Origin: Baylisascaris procyonis
Lineage: Eukaryota > Nematoda > Chromadorea > Rhabditida > Ascarididae
Direction of reading: 5' to 3'
Length of the DNA: 64,000 nucleotides
Assembly: GCA_037389465.1 (NCBI GenBank)
Contig: JAZARR010000152.1
Coordinates: 682,001 to 746,000 of the forward strand
Shown here: piece after piece, positions 39,711-51,100 of the stretch
Layout: each line of letters starts with the position of its first letter
Numbering within the stretch: position 1 is the stretch's first letter
Notes under the pieces: model-generated
Databases searched by the model: none
The model's input: only the letters and a program-made list of their open reading frames with translations
Told to the model about the DNA's origin: nothing
Translations under genes and position numbers: made by a program

Positions 39711-40118
39711 TTAAAGAAAAACAAAAAGAGGAAAGAGTGGATAATAGTGAATGAAAATAGAGATGCTTAGCAAAGAGCGTATAGGAAGTAGCAATCCCTT
39801 CGAAGTGATAATAAATGTACCCACATTGACCACGGCTATCGCTTTCCTCTTTTTTTTTGCTACATGTTTTAATGAAATGAATTTTTTTTTGGTGCAATTT
39901 TTACAAATGACGTCATAATAGTGGCAAAATATTTCACTTGTGGATGATGTCATTTGCTCATTACTTGTGGGTATTGGTATAGAAGGTGGTGAGGTATATA
40001 GATAAGGATGGAGGTGTTTACTGAATGTTAGAGGTTTAGGTTTTACATTCGCTGGGGAGGAAGGCTTATCGTTTTTCCGCTTTTTCATGATTTTTTGATT
40101 TTGTTTAAAATTACGCAT
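39711..40118 (-). CDS. Hypothetical minus-strand ORF
   Basis: The longest open frame in the window not made of repeats. It is open upstream to 40193; the ATG at 40118 directly follows CTGCAG on the minus strand, which could be a splice or trans-splice acceptor. The first part is Lys/Asn-rich and then Pro/Ser/Thr-rich (KPSSPANVKPKPLTF); the last 50 residues are hydrophobic and look like translated noncoding A/T sequence. A GTAAAA after the first 24 codons could be a donor. No family recognised. It contains a TGACGTCA site. Confidence 0.2.
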   Translation of the reverse strand: MRNFKQNQKIMKKRKNDKPSSPANVKPKPLTFSKHLHPYLYTSPPSIPIPTSNEQMTSSTSEIFCHYYDVICKNCTKKKFISLKHVAKKKRKAIAVVNVGTFIITSKGLLLPIRSLLSISIFIHYYPLFPLFVFL

Positions 40119-41898
40119 CTGCAGTTTTGGGATGATGTTTGCTCTAAATTTACATAAATCAATGAATTTTTTAGATGAAATTTTTAAACTCACTATAGTG
40201 AAAAAATTTTTCGAAATTTTAGAGAATTTAATTTTTTTTTTTAAATGGTAAAATTCGCTTTTATCTGCAGAAATTCTTTCATTATTTATTAGATTCTAAT
40301 TTATGCTCAATAGTTTAGCTCACAATTATGGCAGTAGTTAATTATTATCTGTTCATAAATTTTAGCCACGAATTTTCAAAATTAAGGTCCTAGTCATTCC
40401 GTATTTCACTGTAATAAGATAGAAGGGGGTCTAGGGGAGGGGGAGGGTGAGAGATAAGGTGAAATCGTTTATTACAGATAAGGCTTAAATAAATTCACTT
40501 ATCTTGATAAGGGGCGTTCCATATCAACCAACCGTAGAGAATGATGCGATTGCATTATCCATCAACAAATATATTTAAGTAATCACGATGGCGATCCTTC
40601 TTCTTACCTGTATTGTTATTTCGATGCTATTAAAGGTGAATATTTGCTTCGGAAATTGGCATTCAAATTTTATAATTTTTATTTTTGAGAAAAAATTTTA
40701 GCTCATTCCTTTCCTTATTCCATTCTTGTTTTCCTCTCATTTCCTTCTCTTTCTCCTCCTTTCTCTCTCTCTCTTTCTCTGTCTCTTTCTTTCTTTCTCT
40801 GTCTCTCTCTCTATCTCTATCTCTACCTTTATCCCATCTGTTTACCCTGAATCAGTATAGTTGCGTGTCCTACTCCAATATGGCATATAGCTTTCCCTCT
40901 CGATGTATTTAACCCTTCTGCCCTATGGCCTAATGTTTATGAGAGCCGTCTCTATTCATCGTTAAGAAAGATCATTGTTTCTTATACCCAATTGTGTTGA
41001 CTTGTCGTGGAATGTAAGTTACTCGTCATTTGTAATTTTATCAAAGGTTCAAAGGTCTCGCCCTCTCCATTTATTTCTCTCTTTTAAACATATTTTACTT
41101 TTTTTTTCTTAATTTTTCTTGAAATTTTTCTGAAATATTTTCAAATTTTTCACTTTTTTCATCGACGCATTTTTTTTTCACTAAGAGTGATTTTTTTTTT
41201 GATATCCATTTTTTTATGTTATTTTATTTTATTCTCTTTCGTTTCTATTCATTTCATGAAAATCAATTATAATTACCGGTGAATTGAAAAAAAATATATT
41301 TATAGATTTTTATACGAGGATTATCGTTTGCGTATTTTAAATATAGTTTATTCATAAGCATTTTTTTCATATTATATGATATTTTAGTGATATTTTCAAA
41401 AAGGTACTGCCTTTTCTACTATATAATAATAGAAATTTGGCACTTTGCTACGAATTGTTTCTATAGGATGCCACCCATATGAAATATTGTCGTCATTCGT
41501 ATCGATATACATTGTATACCCCACGTCTTAAAACAAAAAAATAAATCTCTCTCGATTTCTTTGAAATTATAAGCTAAATAATCGTTGCTACAGGTAGCGG
41601 AAGTTTTATTGGTAAAAAAATATGAGCATCAGAGAAAAATTGGAGTTATTGATGGTTAATGCAGAAAACCAATAAACACCTTCGTTAATTTACTTTGAAT
41701 ATAAAGTGGAAACTTCAAATATATTTGAAATTATAACATGGGGAAGGGGGGTGGGGGGGGGGAGGGGGAAAAAATGAAATGAATATGGAAGAGTGTGAGA
41801 GTAGGCTATTTCGATGCATCACATCGAATTTCTTTAATGCGTTAAAATGAGTGACAGCAATGAGGGCGAATGATTCGATCGCTGTGCATTTAAATATT

Positions 41899-41900
<2 letters not shown>

Positions 41901-41954
<54 letters not shown>

Positions 41955-41955
41955 G
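41901..41955. repeat. (TA)n microsatellite with GTATAT interruptions
   Basis: TA repeat followed by short TTTA repeats. Confidence 0.95.
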
Positions 41956-42899
41956 TCTATTTATTTATTTATTTATTTGTATTTCCGCACTTATATTTAC
42001 ATTTATGCGTTTGTTTTTTCTCTTTCTCAGTGATTATCGTAGTAAATGCAGGCAGACCTGTGATGTTTTAATGTTTGCTTAGGTAATTCAAAAAAAAAAA
42101 AAAACTTTTCATAAAAGACACCTCCGTTTTTCATCTTTTTTAAACCTCTGTTATAAGTATTCACCTATTTTTTAATCATCTCATCAACTGTTTGGTTTAT
42201 CTTCTATGGCAACGATAAAATTTGTTAATTTATTCACTAATCGGAAATCCCCTCTAAAATAATTCAAAAAAAAGTTTATGAGGCTGTCTTTAGCAATGAT
42301 AAAGGTCGTACAGTATTGGTTAAATCGTAGTCGAAAGTATTTGAATGTCACAAATGCAGTCTTTTGTATTTTAGAAATGTCTATTACATTTTTAAATCAA
42401 TTTTTTTAAAATTAAAGATTGTCATTCTTATGAAACGAACCAGGTATAGTTTACTACAGACGCTAATATTGTAGAAGTTATTGCTTGTTACAGTCTACCA
42501 TTAGGATACTGTAGTTTCTGTTACGGTTACTGTAGCCCATTGTTTATCTTCAATATAAAAGTATTCCTTTTGAAAGACAAATGTTTATGAACATACGTCG
42601 TTAAATTATTGCCCACTTTTGCTAAGCAGTGTCATAGAGTCCCTCTGTGAAATATGGCGGAAGTTATCGATTCTATTGGAGCCATTAACTTTGCTTCCTC
42701 TTTATTTTTATTTCCTTTAAAATACGATATATATATGTATGTATGTGGGGAGAGAGAGAGGGGGAGAGGGAAACATAGAGAGAATCAGAGAGAGGGGAAA
42801 AAATTCAGATACATTCACCAATGCAAATATCATTTTGTAGATAAAATTTGATAAAGTTTTAAATTTTTTTTAAAGTAATTTTTCAATAAAAATTAAATA

Positions 42900-42905
42900 T
42901 TTCAG
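42900..42905 (+). promoter_or_regulatory. Candidate trans-splice or splice acceptor for the SMAD-like gene
   Basis: ATTTCAG at the start of the first recognised exon, 46 bases upstream of the chosen ATG. In nematodes a TTTCAG just upstream of a start codon without an upstream exon often marks spliced-leader addition; this is an inference. Confidence 0.35.
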
Positions 42906-42959
42906 ACGCTCGACGTTGAAATTCGTCGAGATGCAATAAAGGAGTGCGCTGATGCAGCG
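42906..42959 (+). CDS. SMAD-like gene exon 1 (5'UTR plus codons 1-3)
   Basis: The exon follows TTTCAG at 42900-42905. In a nematode this could be a cis acceptor or a spliced-leader trans-splice site; no upstream exon was recognised. ATG at 42952 gives Met-Gln plus two bases of Arg before the donor GTATGC at 42960. The phase-2 junction joins exactly to exon 2 to read MQRLWRLR, which matches the basic, Trp-containing start of SMAD6/7; this is why the start was chosen. A two-codon upstream reading frame (ATG CAA TAA) sits at 42931-42939. Confidence 0.6.
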
Positions 42960-43301
42960 GTATGCCGTTAGATTGTGGAATTTGGTGCCTCCTGTCAGAG
43001 CGAAGGCGACACGTCGAGAAGTTAGTTTTATGAAGAATTTTTTGATATTTATGAAAGGTGGGACACCTGCCCCCCTCCCCCTGTCTCTCCCCTCCCTTCC
43101 TTCCCTTCCTTTCCCCCTCTCTCCCCTCCCTCCCTTCCCCTCCTTTCCCCCTCTCTCTCCCCCCCTCCCTTCCCATCCTTTCCCCCTCTCCTCCTCCTGA
43201 CTCTCTAGGATGGAGATGGGGTAGGCAGAGGACGAAAGGTGTAGCGGGTGATTATGACCCCTCACCTCTCGGTTGTAGTCGGAGATTGAAGAGTGCTCAC
43301 C

Positions 43302-43365
<64 letters not shown>

Positions 43366-43650
43366 TTTCTAGTATCAGAGAAATCCCCAGGTAGCACAAT
43401 CTTTTTTTCATTCATATGCTTATTGGAAGCGTTTCAAACGTTCACTTATTTTCCGCTAGTTATTCATTTCGTACGATTTTTATTAAATCTCAAATTGTAA
43501 CTATTTTTGCGACCTTTGAATTTTTTTCAAAAAAAAAAATTTTCAAATTTATCCACCTAAAATTGCTCTTGCAGTTTACAGTTGTAGGGAACAGTTCTAA
43601 ATTGTTATCTCAAACTGTATTTGAAAACTTTCTTTCTCTGTAGTCTGTAT

Positions 43651-43689
<39 letters not shown>

Positions 43690-45025
43690 TTGGTTTATTT
43701 CTACATTATTTTGTAACTTATCTTTATTATAGAATAAATACGATGTGTTATTTTCAATCATATATCAATGTATATTTCAGGAATACTGTAGCCAATTAAT
43801 GAAACGTCACTATTTAAAAATTTTTCCTTCTAGAAAATTCCGATGAAATTTTTTTTTGTACACGTGAATGACACGTGAGTACCTCTTAAATTGCAATCAT
43901 TTCTAATGCAACACGTTTTACCTCGATAAATGTTGCAAATGTTGAGTGGAAAAGCGGCATATTGATTACGTTGGTTGATATTACACTATTATCAATAAGG
44001 GGACCATAGAAATGATACATTGGGAATATAGCTTATTCGAACGAGAGAAAGAAAATTTCAAGGCGATCATTTCATTCAAATTATTAAAAAATGAAATTTT
44101 TTTTCAAAAATTGCTTTAAAAATATGGATTTCTTTCAGAAAAATTTTTTTTTAAATAAATTCTAATAAAAATGAATTTTTATAAATTTTAATAAAAACGA
44201 ATTTCAATTTAAAAAATTTTTTTTCTAAAATTTGGTTTCCATATACAGATTGCATAGAGAGATCACAATAAAATTTATTCTAAATGCATAAAAAATATTT
44301 TCTAAATTCTTCAATTCTTATAAAATAATAGAAATATTAAAGATTGTGGAGGCTACGAACGATTCAGTCAGCGGACGAGAAGCGCGCTCGACGACGATTC
44401 AATCGTCTATTGCGCGCTTTCGATACAGAAGATTTGGCTGCAATCTTAAAGGTTTATTTCTGGTTTTTTTCTATTTTATTCGAATATTTTTCATTAAAAA
44501 TATTTCTTAAATAATATTCAAAATTTTTTCCTTTTTTATTATTTATGATAGGTATGCATATTTTTTATTTATTATTTTCCTGAAAGTTTTTTTTTTTGAG
44601 GGGGGATAAAGGAACGCAATTATCAAAATATCATTGATATAAAAAAGGAGATAAATGTAGAAAGCGGAGCGAATTCGAACCATTCTATTTTGTAATATCG
44701 ATGAAAGCATTTAATCACTGCGATATTGTTGCCTCGCTCTCGGGAATGTAACTCCAGAGTAAAGTGCTAAATTTGAGAGGGAAATTAAATTTAAGAAATT
44801 AAACGAGAAGATGCATTTCGAAAGGAGAGTCATATTTGAGGGGAGGAAAAGAGATACTGAATTTAAGTAGCGGGAAGGGGAATTCCCTTCCCCCCCCCCC
44901 TTCCCCCGAATTCCCATCGCTTAAGAAAGAAAGAGCAATATTCATTTGTTTATTATCACCAGTTTAATATGTTATGTCACTGTTAGGAGCTGTTATTGCT
45001 GATGCTGATTTTTGCATATTCTTTT

Positions 45026-45104
<79 letters not shown>

Positions 45105-48100
45105 CTGAATATGGTTCCGTCTAGGGGAGCTGTGCTCCTGTAGCTCCAATAACAATATTTCCCTCCTTTATATTTATCAGTCAGTTAAATTTTTCTATGA
45201 GAATATATTGATGGTCTTATCCGGAAGAAGCGTTGTAGTCGATGCTAATTTTATAAGAATCGATTTCCGTTGCGGAAGTAATGCTTGATCATTTATTGCT
45301 AATATTAGAGTTTTTAGAACATCATAGCTGAAATATAATTTTTATATAAATTATGGTACTTATATACGTTATGCAGAGGTATTCTTATTAAAGGCTGTAC
45401 AAACGGGTGGTCGCGATATCAAGCAGTGTGCTCCGGGACCACCGATGGATATCATCGAAGAGACACCCGGGTGCTCAAAAGATGCGGCAGCAGGAGAGAC
45501 CGACGAAGAGGAAGGACTTCCGCAACAGAAGTTCGAAGACTCGGGCCTCATCCCTCAAATCGACAAACCTATGTCGATGCCTTACCTATGCTGCAAGCTG
45601 TGGCGATGGAAAGAGTTGCAGGTTTATTATATTAGATCATTTGAAAGGATTGAGGAAGGAGGGGGGGGGGGGGGAGGGATGAGTGTGAAATCACAACCTT
45701 CTTCAATTTCCGATCGGTCTTGATTGGAAAGACGATTTTGCGTATTTGACGGTTTTTTTTTTTGAAATCTTTTGAAGCGGAAATGCTGGTTTCGCCTTTC
45801 TTAATCATACATGATGTGAATTTTTTCTTCTCAAATTTTTTAATGGCATTCTTACATCTAAAACCTTTCTTTGACCTTTCAAGACCAACAACACTTTCCT
45901 TTCCTCCACTTTTTTTTTCAATTCACAATTTGTGATATACTGGTGCGAGCAAATAAACCTTGGCCACTTCTAGCTTGAAAAAATTTTTATTTTCCACCAA
46001 TTTCTCAACAAATAATTCCTCTTGCTGTAGAGATTAGTATAGAGTGAGCACGGCCATAGTTTATTTCAATTGTATGTTTTTGTTTTATTCTAAAGGCCGG
46101 AAAAGTACGTCTATTATGAGAGATATTTATCGCCATTCTTTATCCCATAGTGAAATTTGCTGATGTAAATGAAATTGCGAGAGCTTCTTGCTCATAGAAT
46201 CTGAAACCATCGATGATAAAATGTTGAATAAATAAGTTAGCAGCACGGATGGTTGCTCATAATAGATAATAAATGCAACTGCATTAGATGACATAAGTTT
46301 TCACAATTGAATTATATATCATTTTTGACTGGGGCAATTTTTCTCATCGAATTGGATTCGATAGCCAAGGTTAGCGCTCTTTCGTTAATATTTCGTCCAA
46401 TTTCAGCTATTTTTAAGGCAACGATAATAAGGTATAGGCGAAAAAAAGGAGACAGAAATTTTTTATTTTTTCTTTTTTTCGTTGGAAGAAGGCCTAGGTT
46501 CTGACAAAGAAAAAAGATTTGATTTGAAAAATTAAAAAATAAAATAGATTTTCGAATTGCAAATATTTATACATATATTTTTGAATATCAAACAAACATA
46601 TGACAATAATAGTAATAACAATAATAATAATTATATTATTAATATTAGCATTAATATTAATTTATATAGGTGGATGCGGCATTACACAGGCTCGATCCAC
46701 TTCCATGGTGCCGATTCGGGCGCGTTACAATGAACAACGCGACTGTGTCTTGTTGCAATCCCTATCATTATGCTCTTTGGATTGTTGGTTAGTGATTCAT
46801 TGTTGTGTTCGATTCGATTATGATTAGCTAAAATTTGATAATATTAGTGATTTTTGTGATAATGTTTCCAATATTCCCCTATACGTCGAAAATTTTTGTC
46901 TTAAAAAATTTCCACCTGAGGGGAAAATTTTTGTAAGTGTTTAAAAAAAATTTTTTTCTATATTTCTTTTTCATTTACATTTATGAATATAAATCGGTGT
47001 TTATTGTTTTGTTTGTCGCCGAATCATGGATTTGTTAATTTGAATACTTACAACTGTTTCATCCTTTGAAATTAACATATTTGACCAATAAAGTAGAAAA
47101 TATTTTCCAAAGGGTTTATTGGTGTTTTTTTTGGATTCTTGCTATTGGCACGTTGCCAAATATTTTTTCATTGAGTTTGAGTAGTGAGTGTTCTTTTTCT
47201 TGAAAAGTTTATTGAGGTAAAGGAGGTGTTTTATATAACTGTGGGGGGGGGGGTTTATTTTTTATGATCTGTAAGCAATATGGGACCATATTGATAGATC
47301 ACTTTCTGCATCTAATAATGAATTTCTTCACGCATACCGTATTTCCATGTTCATAAGCCCCGGCTTATAATTTTCAGAATTTTCCATAGTGAGCGCATTA
47401 GTTTAAGAGGATAGAATTTTTTCTGAATGATTTATGAAATGTTCATGGAATTTTTTATTTTTTTGATTTATTTTTTATTTATTTTATTTTATTTTTTATT
47501 TTATTTCGTTTTTTTTAGCAAAAAAGGAGAATGGTTTGCACAATGGAACAAGTATGGGCATCTTTTTTTTTTTATATAGTCTCGAGATTTGAGAAATGGC
47601 CTTATAAATGGAAGATTTTTTTTAGATGCAAGAGTGGTCTTTTCATTGAGTGTGCTAAATTATCGAACAAGGAGCGTGATCGTTTTGTGGTGTTTTGTGA
47701 AGCGTTTTTCATGGAAAAATTCAATAATTCAATGGAGCAAATTTTCTCATAAAATAATTTTTTTTTATTTTCTTGATGAGAAAGAAATGAGTTTCTCAAA
47801 AATATTAGGAATTTTCTTTCCAATTTGACCAAAAGAGATGGGAGGGATGTATGAGGCTATGGACCATTTTTTTTAGTATCTGTATGGTCAATATCATGAT
47901 GAATCCTCCTGGTCACTATAAGAATGGACTTTGTGATCAGTATTAGAATCTACTGGTCACTATAAGAATGTACCCTTGTGGTCAGTATCAGAATCTACCG
48001 TTCTGGTCAGTGTCAGAACTTACTCTTCTGGTCAGTATCGGAATGGGCAAATGAATCAAGCAAAAAAAAAAGTAGCCACGGAACTCAACCTCATGTAACG

Positions 48101-51100
48101 CAGATTGTTTTTTTTTAATGTTTTTTTACAGCAGATGCCAGTGGAGGATCAGAGGAGCAGAGTCTTATTGGAGGAGTTAATGGCACATTGCCTATTGGTG
48201 ATCATTCCTGTGAGTTTCTATTTTATTTTTTTTTTAATTTTTTTTATTTATTTTATTTTTTCTTATCATTATTTTTTTTATCTGTCATATAATCTTTCAT
48301 AAAATTTCCTCATTAATAAAACGATCTTACTTACTATCGAATAAGCGCCAGAGAAAGATAGGCTTTTTTCTTGATGAGATCCACATTGCTGAAATTTTGG
48401 AATGAACATCGTGGTGAATCGTATGGAAATATGCAAAACAATGCTGCATTTATTGTAGTACTATATTGTTTTGATATTATATTACGAAGTATTATTGTAT
48501 TTTTTGTTACTGTATCGATAGTTTGGTTCATTTGGTATTTAGTAGGAATGCAATTGAATGTAATCCTTTTCTTTATTTATACATTTATTTCGGAATAAGA
48601 TGGATATCAGAAATGCTGAGGAGTGTTTAATTTCGCCTTTCGATGCTAATCCCATCGGCTGTAGTGAGCAATTCTCTATAAATGTTTATAAGAATATATT
48701 GAAGGATATACCGAGATCTTTTTGAACATTTATATGCATGTCTAGATTGGTGCATATTGCATTTTATATATCACAAGCTGTCGTATTTTCCACCTATATT
48801 TTCCTTAATTTTTTTAAATTTTATTTAAATTTTATTTTTCCCATATTTGCATATTATAATTTTTGTGGAAATATTTGCCTAGCACATTAATTTTGAGATC
48901 TCCGCAGAAATAGTATGATGTGCTTAGAAATGCATAGATGAAATTAGAAGAGAGCTATGGCGATGAGATTTTTTTAAACCCAATTTTTTTTTATTTGTAT
49001 TTTAGTTTCACTCGCTTATATGGTTTCTTGTGTGGGACTAAAAACTAAAACTAAAAAAAATAGAAAAAAAATATAATATTAAAACTATTGTAAATTAAGG
49101 AACTAAAATATTTTAAATCGGTCGTATATAATTCTGTTGTTTCAATTATTTGCATTAAAAAAATATTATAGTGATTTAGGTTTTCATATCTATTTTAGAG
49201 ATCGTCTATAAAACAATTTTTTTAGTTATAACAAGTGATACTGGGTTCGGTGACGAGTTAACAGGCACGAGTATGGCGAACAACATGTTGCCTCCAACCC
49301 GTGCTCCGCCACCTATACCCGACTCCTCAACGCCAACCCCTCTCACACCAAATGTTCACTCAAATGCATCGGGTTCGTTTTTTTTATTTCTTGTTTTCTA
49401 CATGATGGACTTTATGGGTTGAGAGGGGGGAGAGGGATAAAAGCCGAATAATCACCTCCTAAGCTGTTGTGGTGTTTTATCATAGCTATCTCTAGGTCTA
49501 CCTGTGATCATCAGTCATTGGGTAAGGGAAGGGTGGTGGATGTTTCGATGTGGCATAAGAACGTCCAGCAAATGGGTTTAGAATGATCTCAAAAAGAAAG
49601 TCATGCTATCTATATTTATGCATCGTGATTAGGGCTATGTCTATATAAGATGAAATACGTCTAGATAATTTCGGATGGGTGGGCAAATATGCGCAAATAC
49701 GCGGAAAAGCTATGTTACTGTAATGTACATTTGAATAATTCTTTCTGTAAGCACTAAAAACTATGAAACACCCTCAATTAGAATCACCTCTCTGGAATAT
49801 GCTACCGTACCCCTCCGCCTCCCCCCCCTTCCTTGACAAGGCGGGAAGGTTGGAGACCAAGGGAGAGGTATGAGTACATTGTGAACGAAATAAAGGCCGA
49901 AATGATGTGGGATGTTTTCATTTCGTTTTCTTAGAAAAATAGTAATGTCATTAATTAGGTATATGTAAATATGAGAAAAAATCAAAATTTCGTGAGCACT
50001 ATTTCTCATTATTTTTTCGCACAAATATTTTTTACATTCTGGAAATTTTCAATTTTTTTTTGAATTTTTGAATTAACGTTTTTGAATTTTCAATATTAAT
50101 AAATAAAAAAAAATTCTTTTTTGGAAAGTAAATATAAAGGATGCAACTAGTAGTAAAAATATGCAAATTAAAAACGGCATTTTTATTCTTGTTTTCATTT
50201 ATTTATTTATTTTTTTCAAAAGACAGTTGAAAAAAAAGATGAAATGCTATGCGTTTATTTGAAAGAAATTTAGAAAATGCTTAATATTGGCAATATTCAT
50301 TCGTCCCGAAATCGAAAAAAAAAACGAAAAACGATCAATTGTGTTGAGTGGCTTTCCTATATATGGGTGGGGATTGGTTGCGTGCAATTGCGGCAAGCAA
50401 ACCGCATCTTGTTACATCCTCGCCTATTCGTTATTTATCTTTTCCGGAGGGCAGCCTAAAAATTGATCTTCACATAACAAATTACTCGATGAATGGGGAC
50501 TTTCGCCATTTTTGATTTCGATATTTCAATTCGTTTTTTTTTGAATTTTCAATTCTTCAAATATAAAAATTTAATTCAAATTTTTATCATTTAATCTATT
50601 AATAATTCGAAATTTTATCATTTCTTTTATTGTGAATTAATGTTAGGTTTTTTTTATAATTTCAGAATTAGATGGGGGGGGGGGATTGTTAAATTTAGAA
50701 AATTCTAGTGAACGAAAGCTGAAAAATAGGTGGAGGAACGATGAAATCTTCGGCATATGCATTTTCAAACAGTTTCTAGCACGATAATATAAATGCGTCT
50801 ATTTTAATGTGTTTATCCATCGCATAGATGGATTTTTGACTTGAGATCCAGATCGTATGACCTGAAATTGATCTGAATTTCATCCTAACCTAGAATTATC
50901 CTCTCTTCTTCCCTTATTCCACTGCAAGTTTCCATATATTTTCTCCTCCTTCTCCTCCTTCCCCTTTGCAGCTGTCCTCCTTGCGCCGCGTTCGTAGAGA
51001 AATCTTAAACCATAAGAGCTATTATCTAGGCTACTAGCGTATCCTGAAATAGTTACATCAAATTGCATAGCTGAAAGCATTTGTGATATTATTTGCTTTC

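Larger units (their letters stand above)
33800..42899. other. Gene-poor stretch upstream of the SMAD-like gene
   Basis: Apart from the relic at 34878, the minisatellite at 38451 and the weak minus-strand frame at 39711-40118, only A/T-rich sequence, CT-rich tracts (40706-40826), TGACGTCA sites (34130 and 39908) and a GCGC inverted-repeat element (38758) are seen. It may contain the promoter of the SMAD-like gene. Confidence 0.55.

Noticed and set aside
42961..43060. Reading the SMAD start as MQRYAVRLWNLVPPVRAKA without splicing
   Set aside because: It also resembles the RRLWR start of SMAD6/7, but no donor gives the phase needed by the next exon, whereas GTATGC at 42960 joins perfectly to LWRLRTIQ.
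42870..43415. 181-codon minus-strand frame with Tyr-Ile and Gly-Arg-Glu repeats
   Set aside because: Built from the (TA)n and polypyrimidine repeats in SMAD-like intron 1; its GC-rich end is the antisense of exon 1.
45407..45682. Two other + frames over SMAD-like exon 3
   Set aside because: Shadow frames of the MH1 exon; only the third frame shows CCKLWRWKEL and keeps phase with the neighbours.
46600..46827. 75-codon + frame starting in TIIVITIII
   Set aside because: A different frame over exon 4; the real frame is the one with CCNPYHY.
47531..47832. Overlapping frames on both strands in SMAD-like intron 4
   Set aside because: No similarity to the SMAD linker, and three frames are open at once; they do not repair the phase problem at this junction.
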